Shown here: in pieces, positions 13,906 to 27,179 of the stretch
Layout: each line of letters opens with the position of its first letter
Numbering within the stretch: position 1 is the stretch's first letter
Assembly: GCA_947846985.1 (NCBI GenBank)
Contig: CANTUZ010000002.1
Coordinates: 12,631,587 to 12,695,586, forward strand
DNA length: 64,000 bases
Reading direction: 5' to 3'
From: Fratercula arctica
Taxonomy: Eukaryota; Chordata; Aves; Charadriiformes; Alcidae
Made by a program: the position numbers and the translations under genes
The notes under the pieces: model-generated
Database searches by the model: none
The model's input: the letters and a program-made list of their open reading frames with translations, nothing else
Told to the model about the DNA's origin: nothing

Positions 13906-16494
13906 GGATGCTGTTGGAAAACCTGTGTCGCATGTCCTACACCACGCAGGACTATGACTGTGTAAAGGGTCTTTTTGAAAATCTGAAGAGAGAAACTGCA
14001 TAGAAATGCTGTAAAAATTTCCTGTTGGAAAGTTGGTTTTTAAGATATGGCCACTGGGTAGGATTTTAAAATCTGAGGAAATGCAAAGACTTTTATTTCC
14101 AAGTGGTAGGATAACGTCAAGGGCAAAATATCTTGTATTTTAAAAGACAGGGAATTAAACTTTGAGGGGAGTTTTCAAAAGCTTTGACCTAAAATCAGTG
14201 TTAGGTTCCTAAGTCACTTAATCTTTACTTCTGTTTCAAAGTGCTGGCAATGCTTATTGTGTAGCTGAAGGTCTGCACTGAAAAGATATGGGTCATTTCT
14301 GCTAAAATCCATGCAATTATTGAAGTTTTCAAACATTCAGAATAAATTAAATGAGTATCAGCAGAATATTCACAAATGGAATATTTTATTTTTTAGAAAA
14401 CTGGAAATGCAGTTTGACCGCTTGCTAATGAGAATGTTAACAAATCAGGTTTCCCATTATTTGATTAGCACAGGCACTAATGTATTCTGCTTATGAAGCT
14501 GATGCAAAGAGGAATGCTGAGCCCAGTCAGTTCAGAGCTGGAAGAAGGTTTTCTTATTCTGCAAAGATTTAATTTGCTTTTCCTTCTTGGTACCAAGCTG
14601 ATACAAAGGCCCCTCAGTAAGAAAAATAATTGTGCTTAGGGCTCCGCATGTGGAGTGTGGAGTCTGCAAACGTCCCGGCTGGTGGGAGCGGCTGATGCCT
14701 GGAGAGGATCCAGCTCCCCAGGCCTCATCCCCGCTGGCAGCAGACACTTTCCAGACCCCAAACCTCCCTGCGGACCTTCTCCATGGCATCCTCCTGCACC
14801 TGGCTCAGACAGAGCGAGCAGGGTCACTGAAAAGCCGCTGACCCCACTCACTGCAATGGCAGGCTATAGCTTGGCCACAGTGTCGCAGGGATGGGCTCCA
14901 TCTCCACTGCCCTGCAGGGACAGGAGAAGGCTCCCAAGGGAGATCCGGGACCTGACTGCGTGTGTCCAACAGCCCAGACAAGGTGCTAAAATGATGGTCC
15001 TCCGCTCTAAGGGAGAACTCTGCTAGGGTCTGCCCCTGAGCTCTGCCCAGGACCTACATGCGTGGTATGGGAGACTCCTGGGAGTATTCAGATTCTGATC
15101 AACCAGCAGTTTCTAATTTAAAAAATAGTTGTTTCAGTAAGTGTTTGCTGGCTGGAGCTGTTGAAGTATTTTAGTCTGTGCTAACAGTATCATATTGCTA
15201 GTAGGGGAAGCTCATTCCACCTAATTGTACTAAGCGTGTGGTGATGGAGATGGGAACCTAATTATCTTCATCAAATTGATTTCATTTTGGTTACCACATG
15301 GCTATTAGAGGAATGACAATAAATTTTGGTCTCTTTGATCAGGACTGGAGTTTAACCAACATTTCTAAAGTCATTAATGTGTTATGCCTCCCCCAGGCTA
15401 ATGATTTGATTACCATGTAAATGTACCGGAGCCAAACACTTCAGCTATACATTATGGGTGATGGATGGAAAGTTTTGAAAAAATACATGTTGCACCTAAA
15501 TACACCAGCAGTGAAACATGGAGGATGCCAGAGAGCTACTGGCAGGCAGGGAGAGACAAACATTTCATTTTAAACCAGCCCAGGGCACAGAAGTGCCGAG
15601 GCACCCACGACAGTCAGGTCCGGCTCCAGCCACCTTGGGTGCTTCCCTGCAGGAGAGTGACAGAAGTGCTGAACTGCCACTGGGAAGAAACTGGGGACAT
15701 TTCTTAGTTAGTTTTTATCCTTATACATCTATAAATAAATATATATATAGTTACGTAGTACTAAGCTACTCCATGGAATTTTATCTTTGTGGGTTTTTAG
15801 TCTTATTTTTCGATGTGCCAAAAATCTGGGTTACATCAGGTGGTGCATAATGGCATATTAATATTATTTGTGCCTACTTTAGAATGTGTGTGTGTACGTG
15901 TGCATATACAGGCTGATAATATGCATGTTACGAACGCGCTATGGCTATCACTTGCACACCATAACACGATATGACATATTAATAGATTTTTACATTTAAA
16001 TATCCCATTATGTATTTTAGTGTGTTTTATTTCACACCCTTTCTGGCTAGGTGCTGTCATTTTTTTTTTTTTCTTTTACAGTTAGATTTGTATTGAAAGA
16101 AAACATTTTGGTCCTTTAGCTCAGATGACTTAGGGTACCAGTTCAAAAGCTTTGATGTTTTGTAGCTCACCAGCTGCTAAATCGCAGAGTCCCAAATGTT
16201 CAGGGCTGCCCAAGTGATGTATTTAGTAATGCCCGGAAGTTGCCCCACTGCCCAGCTGAGTCCTTGGCCCCAGTTACACCCGATGTATGGGGAGAGCCAA
16301 AGGCATACGTGGATCCTTCAAGGCCCTTGCATGGCTATAGACTGCCATCCCAGCTGCCTGCACAACTTGTCCCTTCACTAGTCCCCTTCTTGCCCTCCCC
16401 CTTGGACATGTAGGGGTAAAATATGCCCACTGCCCACCAGGTACTAGAGGGAAAACAACCTGGACAGGAATGAGCAGTCAGTTCTCTTTCAGGT

Positions 16495-17138
16495 TGTCCT
16501 GGTTTGAGCAACACAGGATTAATTTCTCTTTCAGTAATTTTACTTTTCAGTAAGGTCTCTTCTAATACTTGGGAAAACTGCATTTTTAGAAGATTATAGT
16601 GTCTGAATTTGTGAAAATATTTACTTTATAGCCACCTGTGATGTGCAGGTTTCAAGGTCTCAGTATTTTCGAGCTCGCCAGATGCAGGGATGAGGAGGAG
16701 CAAGACCCGGGCACTTGATTCAAGCTGGCCAAGGATTATTTCATACCATGAATGTCACATTCAATATGAATTAGAAAGTTTGCTGAGGAGTTTCTGTCTT
16801 CCTTGATGGTGGTGATCCTGAGAGCTCCTTGCCCTGGTGCTGGACCCCTGAGCCCTTCCCTTCCTCCCAAAGCCGCAGCGCTTGCAGTGTCCAGCATTTG
16901 CTGTTCCTGCTGGGAATGAGCAGCTTCCTGCTGATGGAATGGTCTGAGTATAATCCTTGTATATTTTATATTGGTGTTGGGATCAATACTGGTTCTTTGT
17001 TATTATTAATGTTAATTATTTAGTCTTATTCTATTGAATCTGTTTGTATTTCAACCTTTGGGTTTCCTTGGTTTTTCCCGATTCCCCTTCCCAGGTGGAG
17101 AGGGGTCATAGGGTGATGGAATAATTGTCTAAACAACA
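16495..17138 (+). mobile_element. Ancient ERVL-type solo LTR (avian endogenous retrovirus relic)
   Basis: This is a block of about 644 bp that starts TGTCCTGGTTTGAGC and ends ...CTAAACAACA. By pattern it follows a long terminal repeat common in bird genomes: the start followed by a GGATTAATTTCTC stretch, then a CGCCAG...GAGGAGGAGCAAGA stretch, a GCTGGCCAAGG...CATACCATG stretch (about 16720-16750), and a downstream CTTATTCTATTG...TTTCCCGATTCCCC stretch before the 3' end. It is strongly diverged, with no recognisable TATA box or poly(A) hexamer in the expected places. I see no flanking 5-bp duplication and no gag/pol/env sequence beside it. A solo LTR left by recombination of an old insertion is the simplest reading. 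Borders are approximate and the family name is from memory. Confidence 0.7.
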
Positions 17139-17544
17139 AAAAATTGTTGTAGTTTCTTCAAATTGTAACACAGGTGTAGGATTTGGCCCCACATTGCTTG
17201 GGCAGGTACTGTCTCTCCACCAGAGCTGCAGAGGGTTGGAGCTGGAGGGGATCCAGCGTGGTCTCACCACCGGGCGGAATCAAACACGTGCCTTGCGCCC
17301 CTCACAGGTTTCTGTCTAGGGTATGCTGAAAGTCCTGAGAGAACAAGATTCCCCAGCCTTCCCAGACAACCTATTTCTGAGGGCAATTAAAGAAATTAAG
17401 GTACTCCCACTGCACAGGAGCATTGCACACCATCTCTGGCCTTTCCTGCCCCGGGTTCCATGCTGGTGGGGCAGAAAGGCTCACGGAGGAGCAAGGTGTT
17501 CACCCAAAGGGTGCATGGCCTGGCAGAGGCACTTCTCACCTGCA

Positions 17545-17601
17545 GGACTTTGCCTTGGCACTCTGTGCCTCAGTTTCTCATCACTAATGAGGCAGCATAA
17601 A
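17545..17601 (+). repeat. MIR-type SINE relic
   Basis: GGACTTTGCCTTGGCAC followed by CTCTGTGCCTCAGTTTCTCATC is a clear, shortened match to the conserved MIR core end (GACCTTGGGCAAG...CTGTGCCTCAGTTTCC). Sense orientation is plus. Confidence 0.65.
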
Positions 17602-19869
17602 AACTATGTGCCATTCAGTGTCCTGGTAAGGGTGGGGGATGGACTATATGTACCACAGCTAATATGGGGCTATTAGGAACAACAGACATCTTGCCTATGT
17701 ATAAAAATCTGGTTTTAGGGATAAAATCTTCAACCTTGCCCAAGAAAAGCCCTAGAAAGGCTGTGACGCACTCTGTGGAGGAGAGGGCAAAGGAGCTGGA
17801 AGGGGCAGGAGGGACTGTGAGGATGGTCCTCATGCCTTTTTGGGCTTCACAGACCATCCTGTGTGCAGAGATCAACATTTCCAACAGCCCGGCCTTGTCT
17901 CACCAGCATCCCTGCAAATGCTGCTGTTGCCCATTTATTATTGGGCCTGGGAATTCCTGGTATTTCAGCCGAATTCCCCCCTCTTTCCCTGGAGCCTGAT
18001 GCTGCTGCCAGTGCAGAGGCATCGCTGTGCTGACTGGGCCCCTGGACAAACTCGTGGTTTCCGCACGGGGCTGGAGATGCCCCAGGATGGCCCCAGGTCA
18101 CTTGGAGGTGGCGAGGAAAGACAGATACATGCAGTATTGCAAGAGACAGAGAAAAAAGCAGAAATCGCTGGTGCTTAAGGATGAGTCGGCAGAGCTAATG
18201 GCTCTTCACCACGGAGAAGGAAAATTCCCTCTCCATGCCCCCATCCCCATCCCTCTCTGCTGCCCTCGTCCCTCTCCCAACCTGCCCCGGCTCTGCAGCC
18301 TCTTGACCCCACCGAAAATGACTTCAACTCCCCAGGCCGAGAGATATTTATCTTATATTTTTGCTGTGTCAGTTTTTGTGTCCATTTAGTGATTTGAAGC
18401 AACTGGTAGGATGGCAGGAAAAGGGCAGGATGTGTGGGCAGGGGCAGGGAAAGGAACGCAGGGAGAGGAGGAAAAGGGGATCTCCCCTTTTTGGAGCAGC
18501 AATTGGTGAGGTTGGCTGTACTGTGGGGCTGTACCCTTAGGGAACTTGCACAGACAGAGGTAGAGAAGACCGGCTTGATTTTTTATTTGGTTTGATGGAT
18601 TTACAGCAGATACTGACTCAACTTCAAATGTGGGGGAAAAAAAGGTTATTTGTTTGCTAGCCCAGCCCTTCCGGTGCACAGACATTCATAAAGAGACTTC
18701 AACCACAGGTCAGTGTTTATTGTCCACGTGGAGGAAAAGGGAGATTCACGTGACTCCTGAAGCCTGGAAAGAAGCAGATGGGAGCAGGCCTTGCCTCTCC
18801 TCCTGCCTTCTCCTGGGTTATAAACCACCCGTCCTTCCTGGCAGCGTACGCCTGCTCCAGCTTTGCAGAAGGCAGCAGGAGAGGAGCAGGTAGTGAGTGA
18901 TGCTGAGAGGTAGGAAATCTCAAAAAGAATCAAAATACATTAAATGGTCACATCCATGAATAAACACAGTTTGCTAGTTGACAGAAATGTATTAAATGCA
19001 AGTGCTCGTGTCATGGTGCCTGTCCGAAGAGCCACTCTGTTATAGTTCAGTGAGAACAGGCAGCAAGAAGCCCCCATCCACATAGCAACAGGAATAACCC
19101 CTGCACCGTGCCCTAGGTGGATGCTTTCCATGCTGCCGATAGGCTGCCATGTGCAGGTTTTCCATCTTCTCCCAGTATGTTACCATCTCTTATTCTGCAA
19201 ATGGTGCTCTCATCGCACCAAGTATTTAGACATATAAAGAGTTTTTTTCCAAGGAAGTGAAATAACGACACAAGAACAGCAGTTTCTCTGGTGGGGAGCT
19301 CTGAGAAATGCAGGGGCCTCACAAGTGAACACGTGCGTTTCTCCAGTGTTATTTGTGAGCTCTTTTCAGTTACGTGTGTCCACAGGGAGGTGAGGGCCGA
19401 TGGCCTGAGTGTAGATGTAAGGGTGTAAGGGGACCTATGTTTGCAGCAGAACTGTCACCGCACAGAGCCGTCCCTTTGCCTGCCTTCCTTTTTGTCCCCT
19501 GCACTGTGTTGGCACAAGCGCGTGTGTGGTGCTGCAGTGAACCACGTGGAGCACTTGGACCTACTCTGAAATAATATCCCAAGCTAAAAAAGCAAAAGAA
19601 AAGGAGACCAGGTTTTCAGCAGGATCAGCCTTCCTGCTCTGCATCACTGGGCACCTGCCTGGACTCCAGTGGCAGGGACATAGAGGGGAATTACACAAGG
19701 AGTAATGCTTTTTTCAGGGGCAGTCCTGGCTTAAACGCAACTAAAACTACTGCTTAAACAGCAGGAGATGTAGCCCTGTCTCTCCCTGCTTTTCTTGGAG
19801 GGGAGGCTCTGGCCAGCTGACGGGCCATTGAGTCCTGGTTCAGCATGTAGGATGGAGTCCTTAAGCAAA

Positions 19870-19913
19870 TACATATAAATATGTATATATACACATACAC
19901 ACACACATATATG
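19870..19913. repeat. Alternating TA/CA microsatellite
   Basis: An interrupted purine-pyrimidine alternating tract (ATACACATACACACACACAT core, with TATATA on its left and ATATATG on its right). Short antisense frames rich in Tyr/Ile/Val across it are artefacts of the repeat. Confidence 0.85.
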
Positions 19914-22900
19914 CCAAAGCTGCCAGCCCATGGGCTACAGAAGCTCCTTGGATGCACTGAGGGTTTCTTCCTTTGGAAAGCAAACCAAAGGCCAGCCCTG
20001 GCAAGCCGGAGGCAGCTGGTTTGTTTGCTCGCTTTTCCTGGGCAGCTCCTGCCATTTCCCCAGCGCAGGCTGCTGCTGCCAGGGCTTGGGGAGAAGGATG
20101 CGAAGGACTGAAGGGCTTTAGTCTGTTAATTTATTTTAATGAATATAAATTAATGCAGTTTTCTTTTCTCTGGCTTGCAGATATTAAAGGCCAGTATGAC
20201 TCATCAGCATGATCTATCTTATCGTTAGTGGCAATAATACATAATCACCTCCGTTGGAGGCTCCTGCAGCCCTGTTGCCGGGGGGGAGCAGCCACGCAGG
20301 GCTGGGTGCAGGCGAAGGACCACGCGAGGCTCTCCGGCAGGCAAAGGACAACAAGCACAGGACAACCCAAGTGATTTCCACATCAGCACCTCTGCAGCAA
20401 CTTGTCCCCGTGTGGCTTAGGACCCCTCTAGCAGTAAAAAAGACAGCTTAGGGGGTAGAAAGACTACCAAACTAGTCAGCCAGTAATAATAATAACAACA
20501 ACAGCGGAGTCAGGAGCTATTGCAAACCTCACTGTAAAAGATGGAGAGAGCTGCTTCATGTAAGATGTATTTTTAGTTTGATTTTCTGTTTCTCCACGTG
20601 TTGTTTTACATTTATCTATATCAGCAGCAGATAGTCGGCAGTGCTAGCAGGGGAACCCGAAAGCGCCTGACCTCGGGGGCACTCTGACACTGAAAACAGT
20701 CAGTCTGGGACAGGATCGTGTAGCTTTCTGTCAGGGAAATTTGTAGTAAGGGTTGGCAAGGAGAAAGATGCAGCAGCAGAAACTTCGTATGTGTATGGAA
20801 AAAAAATAAAAATAAAAAGCTACAAATTAAAATGACATTATGGACCTGGTGCTGGGACAGATGTGCTGAACTGCTGTGGTATGTTGGAGACCACGCTAAA
20901 GTGTCCTTCCCATCTTCCCATGAAGGTCTGTCTAATCTTACCTGCAATGGCTGAATAGAGCTTTTTCACCATGAAAACTGGAGGAAGGATGACAAAAGAG
21001 GGGCGAAATTAGCACCAGGAGTAAAGTATGGCACTCCCTGGACAATCCCATAAGCACTAAAACGCTTCACCAGTTTAATGTCATTTCACAGGGTAATCTT
21101 CAGCCAGCCTTGTCTAGAGATACTCGCAGCCTGCTTCAGCGCTCAGTGGTGCAAATCATTCAGTTGCACTCTGAAAATATAAGGAGAGGGAATGATGAAG
21201 TGTTTTCATGTACCTTTTTCATGTGACCTTAACCACCCGATTCCCTTCATAGACAGAATTCTGCTCACTTACAATAGTCTGAGTCTTTGGAAGTCAATGG
21301 ATTTGCATTAAGGTGGCAGAGTTTTACCGTAGTTGGACAATCTCATAGTGTAGTAAGCCAAATTTACTTTTTGGTACATTTCACTGACATTTTTGGGATA
21401 GAGTGATGTCCGCATCACCCCTTGAGTGAAAAAGGGGTTATTCTCAAAATTACCGCGTCTCCACTTTTGCCACAGTTCTTCAAGAGAGACCAGTAGTCAA
21501 TGAGACAAATAGATGGACGGATTAGCTACTTCTGATCTCTGCCTCACCCCTTAAGTAACCGAAAAAGAAGATAAAAGGATATTTTAGGAAAGTCACACAG
21601 AAAACACAGCTGAACTTGTACAGCAGATATTTCAAATACTGAGAAAGGTTCTTCAAATTTATTTCCTCTTGTTAGAAGGTCAAAGAGTTACTGGGTCAGA
21701 TATGAAGAAAATAGATCTGGGAAATGCTGAGCCACCACAAGGAAATTCTAATGCGAAGAGTCAGATGGCAGTGATGGATGGTTTTGGTTTTCCACTTAAG
21801 GGAGAGGGAGTCTGGACCCCTACATTCAGAGGACTGTGCATGGGGAGGTGACTCCCAGAAAAAGAGCCTTCCACATCTCTTAGATGCTGTGTTTAGTGCT
21901 GTGAATCACTTCATGGAGCCACGTTTCTCTATCCAGGAGGCTTAGAAAATGGATTCAAACCAGACACCTAAGCTCTGGGTGGATGAAGTGGTTAAGGTGA
22001 AGATGGGCCTTGAACAAAGAAGGTTTTTTGTGTGTTGTGAACTAGTTGCCTGGAGGGCAGGAGCTCCCCTATCCTGAACATGGTTTGGGGGGTCTTCACT
22101 TTCTTGTCTCTTCTTCACTTGAGACCATAAAGATAGACGCTCCTTTCCTGGGTAAGTATCCCCAAACCAGTTACATATCACGTCTTTCTTGTTCTCTCTC
22201 ATGCCAAAATGTTATTAAATTATAATAAATAATTTAGCTTCTTCTGTATAGCGTAAAATGATATAAATGTGAGACACAGCCTCTCCATACCTTTCTTCCA
22301 GAGTGCCTGACTTTCTGGTGATTACGATACTTGCCTGTCCTGTTGGAGAGCAGCCTGAGGGGTTTATCTGTTGAATTACTAGATGAAAAAGTTTCGCTGG
22401 GATGTGGTCTTGTAGAGGCTTTGAGAGGACCACAGGTAGGATGTGTAGGTGTAGTTCATGAATCTGGACAGGTCAAAGCATGGTGGGGATCAGCACCAGG
22501 CCACACACCAGGCAGCCAGGACAAGGCATGGCTGGAAAAAGATGTGTAGGCTCTAGTGGATATTTAATGCTGGAGGCTGACCAGGGGTTTGGTACCCAAA
22601 AATGTGGTGTTTAGGTGTTGAAAATGACAGGTAGGTTAACAAGAGCCTTTTGAATATCACCTCATCTCCCACTGAAATCTGTGATTTTGGACCCAAGTCA
22701 CAGTATTCTGTGTGATGGTCAGGATTTTAGCAACCTGTGGCATCAAGGAGATGCTGGCACCTTCTGAAAATGCTTCCTTTTACCATTGAGACCAGGATGA
22801 GAACAAGCAATTTGCTTTAGAAAAAAAAACATTTACTTCACAATCCACAGTAAAAATATATCTTACTATAGACTTAAGAGTTAACACTCTTAAGTGATTA

Positions 22901-23592
22901 ACAACTTAGTTTACTTGCTAAAATGAAATTAAATAATAAAAGCAAACCCGTAGCGCAGAGTATGCTGTGGAAGGCAGGGCTGGGTGTAGCTAGGCTGGTG
23001 GTGCTGGGAGGGAAGAGTCCTGCAGCTAAACCACCTCCCTGGTGGGTATGTGAAGTACAGCCTGTGCCTGAGCATGGCTTTGAGGTCCCAGGAGAAGGAA
23101 AGGTAGGCACTGGTCGGAACTGGTCAGAATCAACAGTATGTACCATTCTTCATATCTTTATTTTTCTTTGGGGGAGGTTGTTTTGGTAACATGGGGTGTA
23201 AAGGAAGGCACTGTTTCTTCTTGGCTTTGACCGTCCCATGGCAGTATAGGCTGCGAAGGCGTCTGTTCAGGGCCAGAGGAGAACGAACGGGACCTTTTCC
23301 TCTTCACAACAGAACAAGACGTTAATGGTCTAGTGGAAGTAATTCTGTATTGCAAAAGAAGTTGATAAAATAGAACATAAAATTCTCTAATAGAGGATTT
23401 AATTACCAGGAAAGCCAGACTGAATGAAGCATTTGAGCAGAACTATTTCATTGCTGAAAAAGCAATGATTATTAATCCCCTTTCTCCAAGGCCACATTAT
23501 TTACTCAGGAGGCCTCGGAATACTAAGAAACCACACATGTCTATATGTGTGCGTGTGCTTGTATGTATTTGTGTTGGTTAGGGTGAGTTTTG

Positions 23593-23619
23593 GTTTGTTT
23601 GTTTGTTTGTTTGTTTTTT
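23593..23619. repeat. (GTTT)6 microsatellite with adjacent inverted CAAAC copy
   Basis: Six near-perfect GTTT units followed by Ts, and then CCCAAACAAAC (23620-23630), which is complementary to the repeat. A TG-rich stretch (23546-23580) precedes it. Confidence 0.85.
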
Positions 23620-24726
23620 CCCAAACAAACTGTCACTACTCTTTAAAAAGTGTCAGATTTGCTCTGACTTCACCCAGATTTTCAGCTAAACTGGTGTATC
23701 CACATGATCAAGCTGAAGCCAGCCAAAGTAATCAGGTCTCAGGGCTGGAAAGTAGGCACAACGGTAATGAATCAGAAGGCTTAAAAAGCTGTTAAATTGC
23801 TATTTCATTCTTCAACACACAAGCGTGGCTATCAAGGTTTAACTGCAGCAGAAGGACTTATTTATTTTATTTGAGAAACAGGCACTTCTCTGAAGCCCTC
23901 TATTAGCCGATATATCAGCTTGTTCATGTTTTACATTGCTGTTTTTCCAATATACAGTTGGAAAAGAAATAACTGTGCCTGATGACGCTGGGGCGTATGC
24001 CTGTAAAGTTTTAAATGCAGTTCTGGTATTTAGCCTTTAAACTTAATGAGATTAAACACAGAATCCATCCATACAATTTACCCTAATGACTGCTTTGTAG
24101 CTGTTTTCGGCAGCCAAATCGTGTCACAGTGTCTGCCACGGTCGAGCAGTAGCAGCTACTTCTGGAGGAGAAAACAGGCTGGAAACCACCTGCTGCGAAC
24201 TCAGCTGTGGCCAAACTGCCCCGGAGCGAGCTGAGGGGCTGCCGGGCTGCTGGGAAGCCCCCGTAGGGACCTCCTCACCTCCACCCTCTGCCCTTCACGG
24301 CCTGAGCTGTGCTTGGTCTCCACTGGCACCAGGGCTGGTCTCAGCACATCCCCTCTGCTGATGCTACGCATGGTTTTCACCAAGTTATGAATTCAGGCGC
24401 TTACTTTTTTTGACATCAAAACAATGATAAGCTCATCACTCTGAGGGTGGATAGTGGCACAAACAGCCTTTCTATGGGTGTAACCTCTCTCCTTTCTCTT
24501 TAGGACAGTTTTGTGCTGCCATGACCATTTTTACTGGTAGGGAAGTAACTGCTGTGTCCGAGGCTGTGGTGAGGGAGAGACCGTGGCATTTGCTTTACCT
24601 ATATCCAGTTAAAGCAGTAAAATTGATGTGTGCAAATACACTCTGAGATTTATCAATACTGAGAATCTGTTGTTTTTATTATTCAGGGCAAAAATCCAAT
24701 GTGGATGGAGGAATTGGGTGAGCTCA

Positions 24727-24758
24727 CAGGGACCTTTTTCCACAGGGACCTTTTTCCA
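24727..24758. repeat. Perfect 16-bp tandem duplication
   Basis: Two identical adjacent copies of CAGGGACCTTTTTCCA, followed by CACAG. This looks like a recent replication-slippage duplication. Confidence 0.9.
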
Positions 24759-26850
24759 CACAGACCATTTCCCCCTACAAATGCTTTCTTCTTCCCCCCC
24801 TCCTCCTTATCCCACCCAAATACTTAATGACATAGATCCAAGCGAAATAAATGTAACTCCAGCAAAGTCTTAGCTTGAAAATAAAGCTATGCATAGCCCC
24901 TGCCCTGCTGTGCTGGGGAATGAAACCCATGGGATGGTCCGTGTGGGTCCAGCACTGACCTCTTCAATGTGAGGGGAAAGAGCTGAGGGGCTGGTGAGCT
25001 GATGGGACTCTCTGTGAGCTGCTGGCCTCGGTTTTGTCACAGATCTTCACAAGGAGGGGGACAGGAAAATCTCTTTTTAGACAATGTTTACTGTTAGTGT
25101 ATTTATACTTTCGGAGCTTCTGAAAGGCTTTGGAGGCTTCGGTAACACCAATGAACCCCGTGAGGACTGGCTGAGGGAAATCATCTGGAGGCACCAGGTG
25201 ATGCTTATACACTAATGCACGTTAAACCTTTGCGTGGATGGTGTCATTTGGGCTCAGTGTGACTTTGGTCTGCTGTTGCTGAATACTAATAGTTTAAAGC
25301 AAGAGTAAACCAAGGCCACTCCACCAATGAGGAAGGCATCTGCAGAGATGCATTGATGTCAGACAGCACTTCAGGTTTCTTAATCAGCTTTATACAGCAA
25401 GTCCCATGCAGTATGATTTTGCAAAAACGTATTTGATTTTTATTAAGAAAGGTCTCAGAGTAACCTGGAAAGATCAAATTAGAGATGGACCCAGTTCACT
25501 CTTCTTCCAGGATAAGACTGTGTCCCTGTAAGGCTTCTTCCACACCAGAGGGCACATCCGTCTCTCACTACAAGTGTGTGATTCCTAGGATGCATCAAAT
25601 CCAAACTAAATAAGAACATGTTGTCTATACATCAACGGTAGATGTGTGCAAAAATGCATACTAGCATTTTGGAGCACATTCAAACTGATTGCTAAGCCAC
25701 AGTGAAAAATGGTCAACAAACAGTGAAAGAACAATTTTACTTGGCATTTTATTCACTTAACAGAAACATTCACTTATCAGGTATCACTGAAGTGCAATTT
25801 ACAGAACTTAGCAGCAAATTCACATATGTAAATTCAGATTTATTTTCTTTCGTTGTATTTTTTGTTTCTTTTTTTTTTACAAATATTACAAATGTACATC
25901 CATTAGTACAGTATTGCCATTCACTCATGCGTGTTATGTACAGAATCTTCACTACAGAATTACTACTGAGCAAGTTTTCCTTTGCTTCAGGAAACGCTGC
26001 CTGTAGGTCATGTGTGCTTCTGGGATGTGGTCCCATCACACTCCATCGCTGCACGTAATGAGAAGTAGACATTTAAGGTCATATTCAACCCTCGTGCAAG
26101 CAGGTGCAACTCCACCGCCTTCGATGAGATCAGTTGATGCCCACTTGCAGCAGGGACTTGGTTTAGTTCCCCCTACTAAATTCCTTCCGGCAGCTGAATC
26201 CAGGATTGCATTTATGTATTTCTTGCAACAAAGGATAATTCAATCCCACCACACTTTTCTTTTTGTCCTTAAAAATAAGCAGGAACGGTGTTTTGTTGTC
26301 ACAGTAGCTGCAACACTGGCCTGTGGAGCTTTATGCATTAGTTGAGCTGACGTCACGCCAGGGCTGGAGGAGGGTGGATGAGGGCAGGGAGATGTAAGGA
26401 GGAGCCTTGAGGTCTCTTGTGTGCTAGATAAAGACTAACTTGGAGAGACAAAGTAGAAGACACTGCTTCCCCCTGCCTTATGGATCTCCACATGAGAAAC
26501 CTTGTCCTTCTCTCTGGTTGCCCTGTGGTTTCTCTCTCTTGGTGGGAGCAGCCCGAGCCCCTTGGATCACCACTGCTGGTGTCACCCACAGCTTCTCCCA
26601 TACCTCCAGTTGTGGGCCTGATCCCCCACCCGCCCGCTGTCCCCCTGGGCACCTTTGCCACCCAGATCACACTGGGGGTCTGCACCAGTGACAGCTGTGT
26701 TAGAGGACGGGACCATGTGGAGGTATCAGGAAGCTCCAGAAGGTACCAAAAATATTCTGAATGTTGATCAGAAGAGCTGACAAAGTGGCCAAAGTATTGA
26801 CAAAGTGTTTACCACAAAATGCTGCCATTATTGAAATGTCTCAGTTTTTT

Positions 26851-26879
26851 GTTTGTTTGTTTGTTTTTTTTTTTTTTTT
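26851..26879. repeat. (GTTT)n and T16 tract
   Basis: Four GTTT units run into a 16-base T-run. Read on the minus strand this is an A-run followed by AAAC units, as at the tail of some retroposed sequences, but no recognisable element is attached. Confidence 0.85.
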
Positions 26880-27173
26880 AACTATTTCTACTCTAAGGAT
26901 ATTTTTTTAAATATTTTTGGTAGTTAATATGGAATGTATTATTTTGCTGAAAAGGTTTCTGGAAGGGGAGAGCTTTGTTTTATTTAATTTAAAAATTCTA
27001 GTTTATCACAATTGCTTTTATACAAGACACTATAGATACATCTTGTAGTTTATAATCTAAAAATAAAATCTCATCAAAATACTGTAGCTATTCTATTGTG
27101 GGCGTCAATAAACAATGTATTTACTGTATATGGCTCTCCAAACATGATAAACCCTATACAAAGAGCATCTATC

Positions 27174-27179
27174 TTTATT
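27174..27179 (-). terminator. Candidate poly(A) signal for ADARB2
   Basis: AATAAA on the minus strand (TTTATT on plus) is the first canonical hexamer downstream of the ADARB2 stop. AATAAA also occurs on the plus strand at 27062-27067 and 27107-27112, so signals face each other here. Function is inferred from motif and position only. Confidence 0.4.

Larger units (their letters stand above)
5507..16494. other. Intergenic sequence, no gene recognised
   Basis: No recognisable exon is present. It contains an imperfect 16-bp tandem duplication (5821-5852), a short MIR-like relic (13855-13905), a GC-richer patch (about 14640-15030) with overlapping open frames on both strands but no homology, a TG-rich patch (15885-15910) and a T-run (16060-16072). 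The 156-codon plus frame at 13274-13744 shows no domain and is taken as chance. Confidence 0.55.
17139..27149. other. Intergenic sequence downstream of ADARB2, no gene recognised
   Basis: No exon is recognised on either strand. It holds a MIR-type relic (17545-17601), an alternating TA/CA tract (19870-19913), two GTTT tracts (23593-23619, 26851-26879), a perfect 16-bp duplication (24727-24758) and an AT-rich block (26880-27150) with poly(A)-like hexamers on both strands. In human the gene beyond the ADARB2 3' end is WDR37, which converges on it. No WDR37 exon was recognised here, so if synteny holds it should lie left of base 1. Confidence 0.55.

Noticed and set aside
17133..17152. ACAACAAAAAATTGTTGT short inverted repeat next to the LTR end
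   Set aside because: Short AT-rich hairpin with no terminator role in a vertebrate genome and no conserved partner.
26348..26355. Perfect palindromic CRE (TGACGTCA)
   Set aside because: A single 8-mer is not far from chance in 64 kb and no promoter or exon lies nearby.
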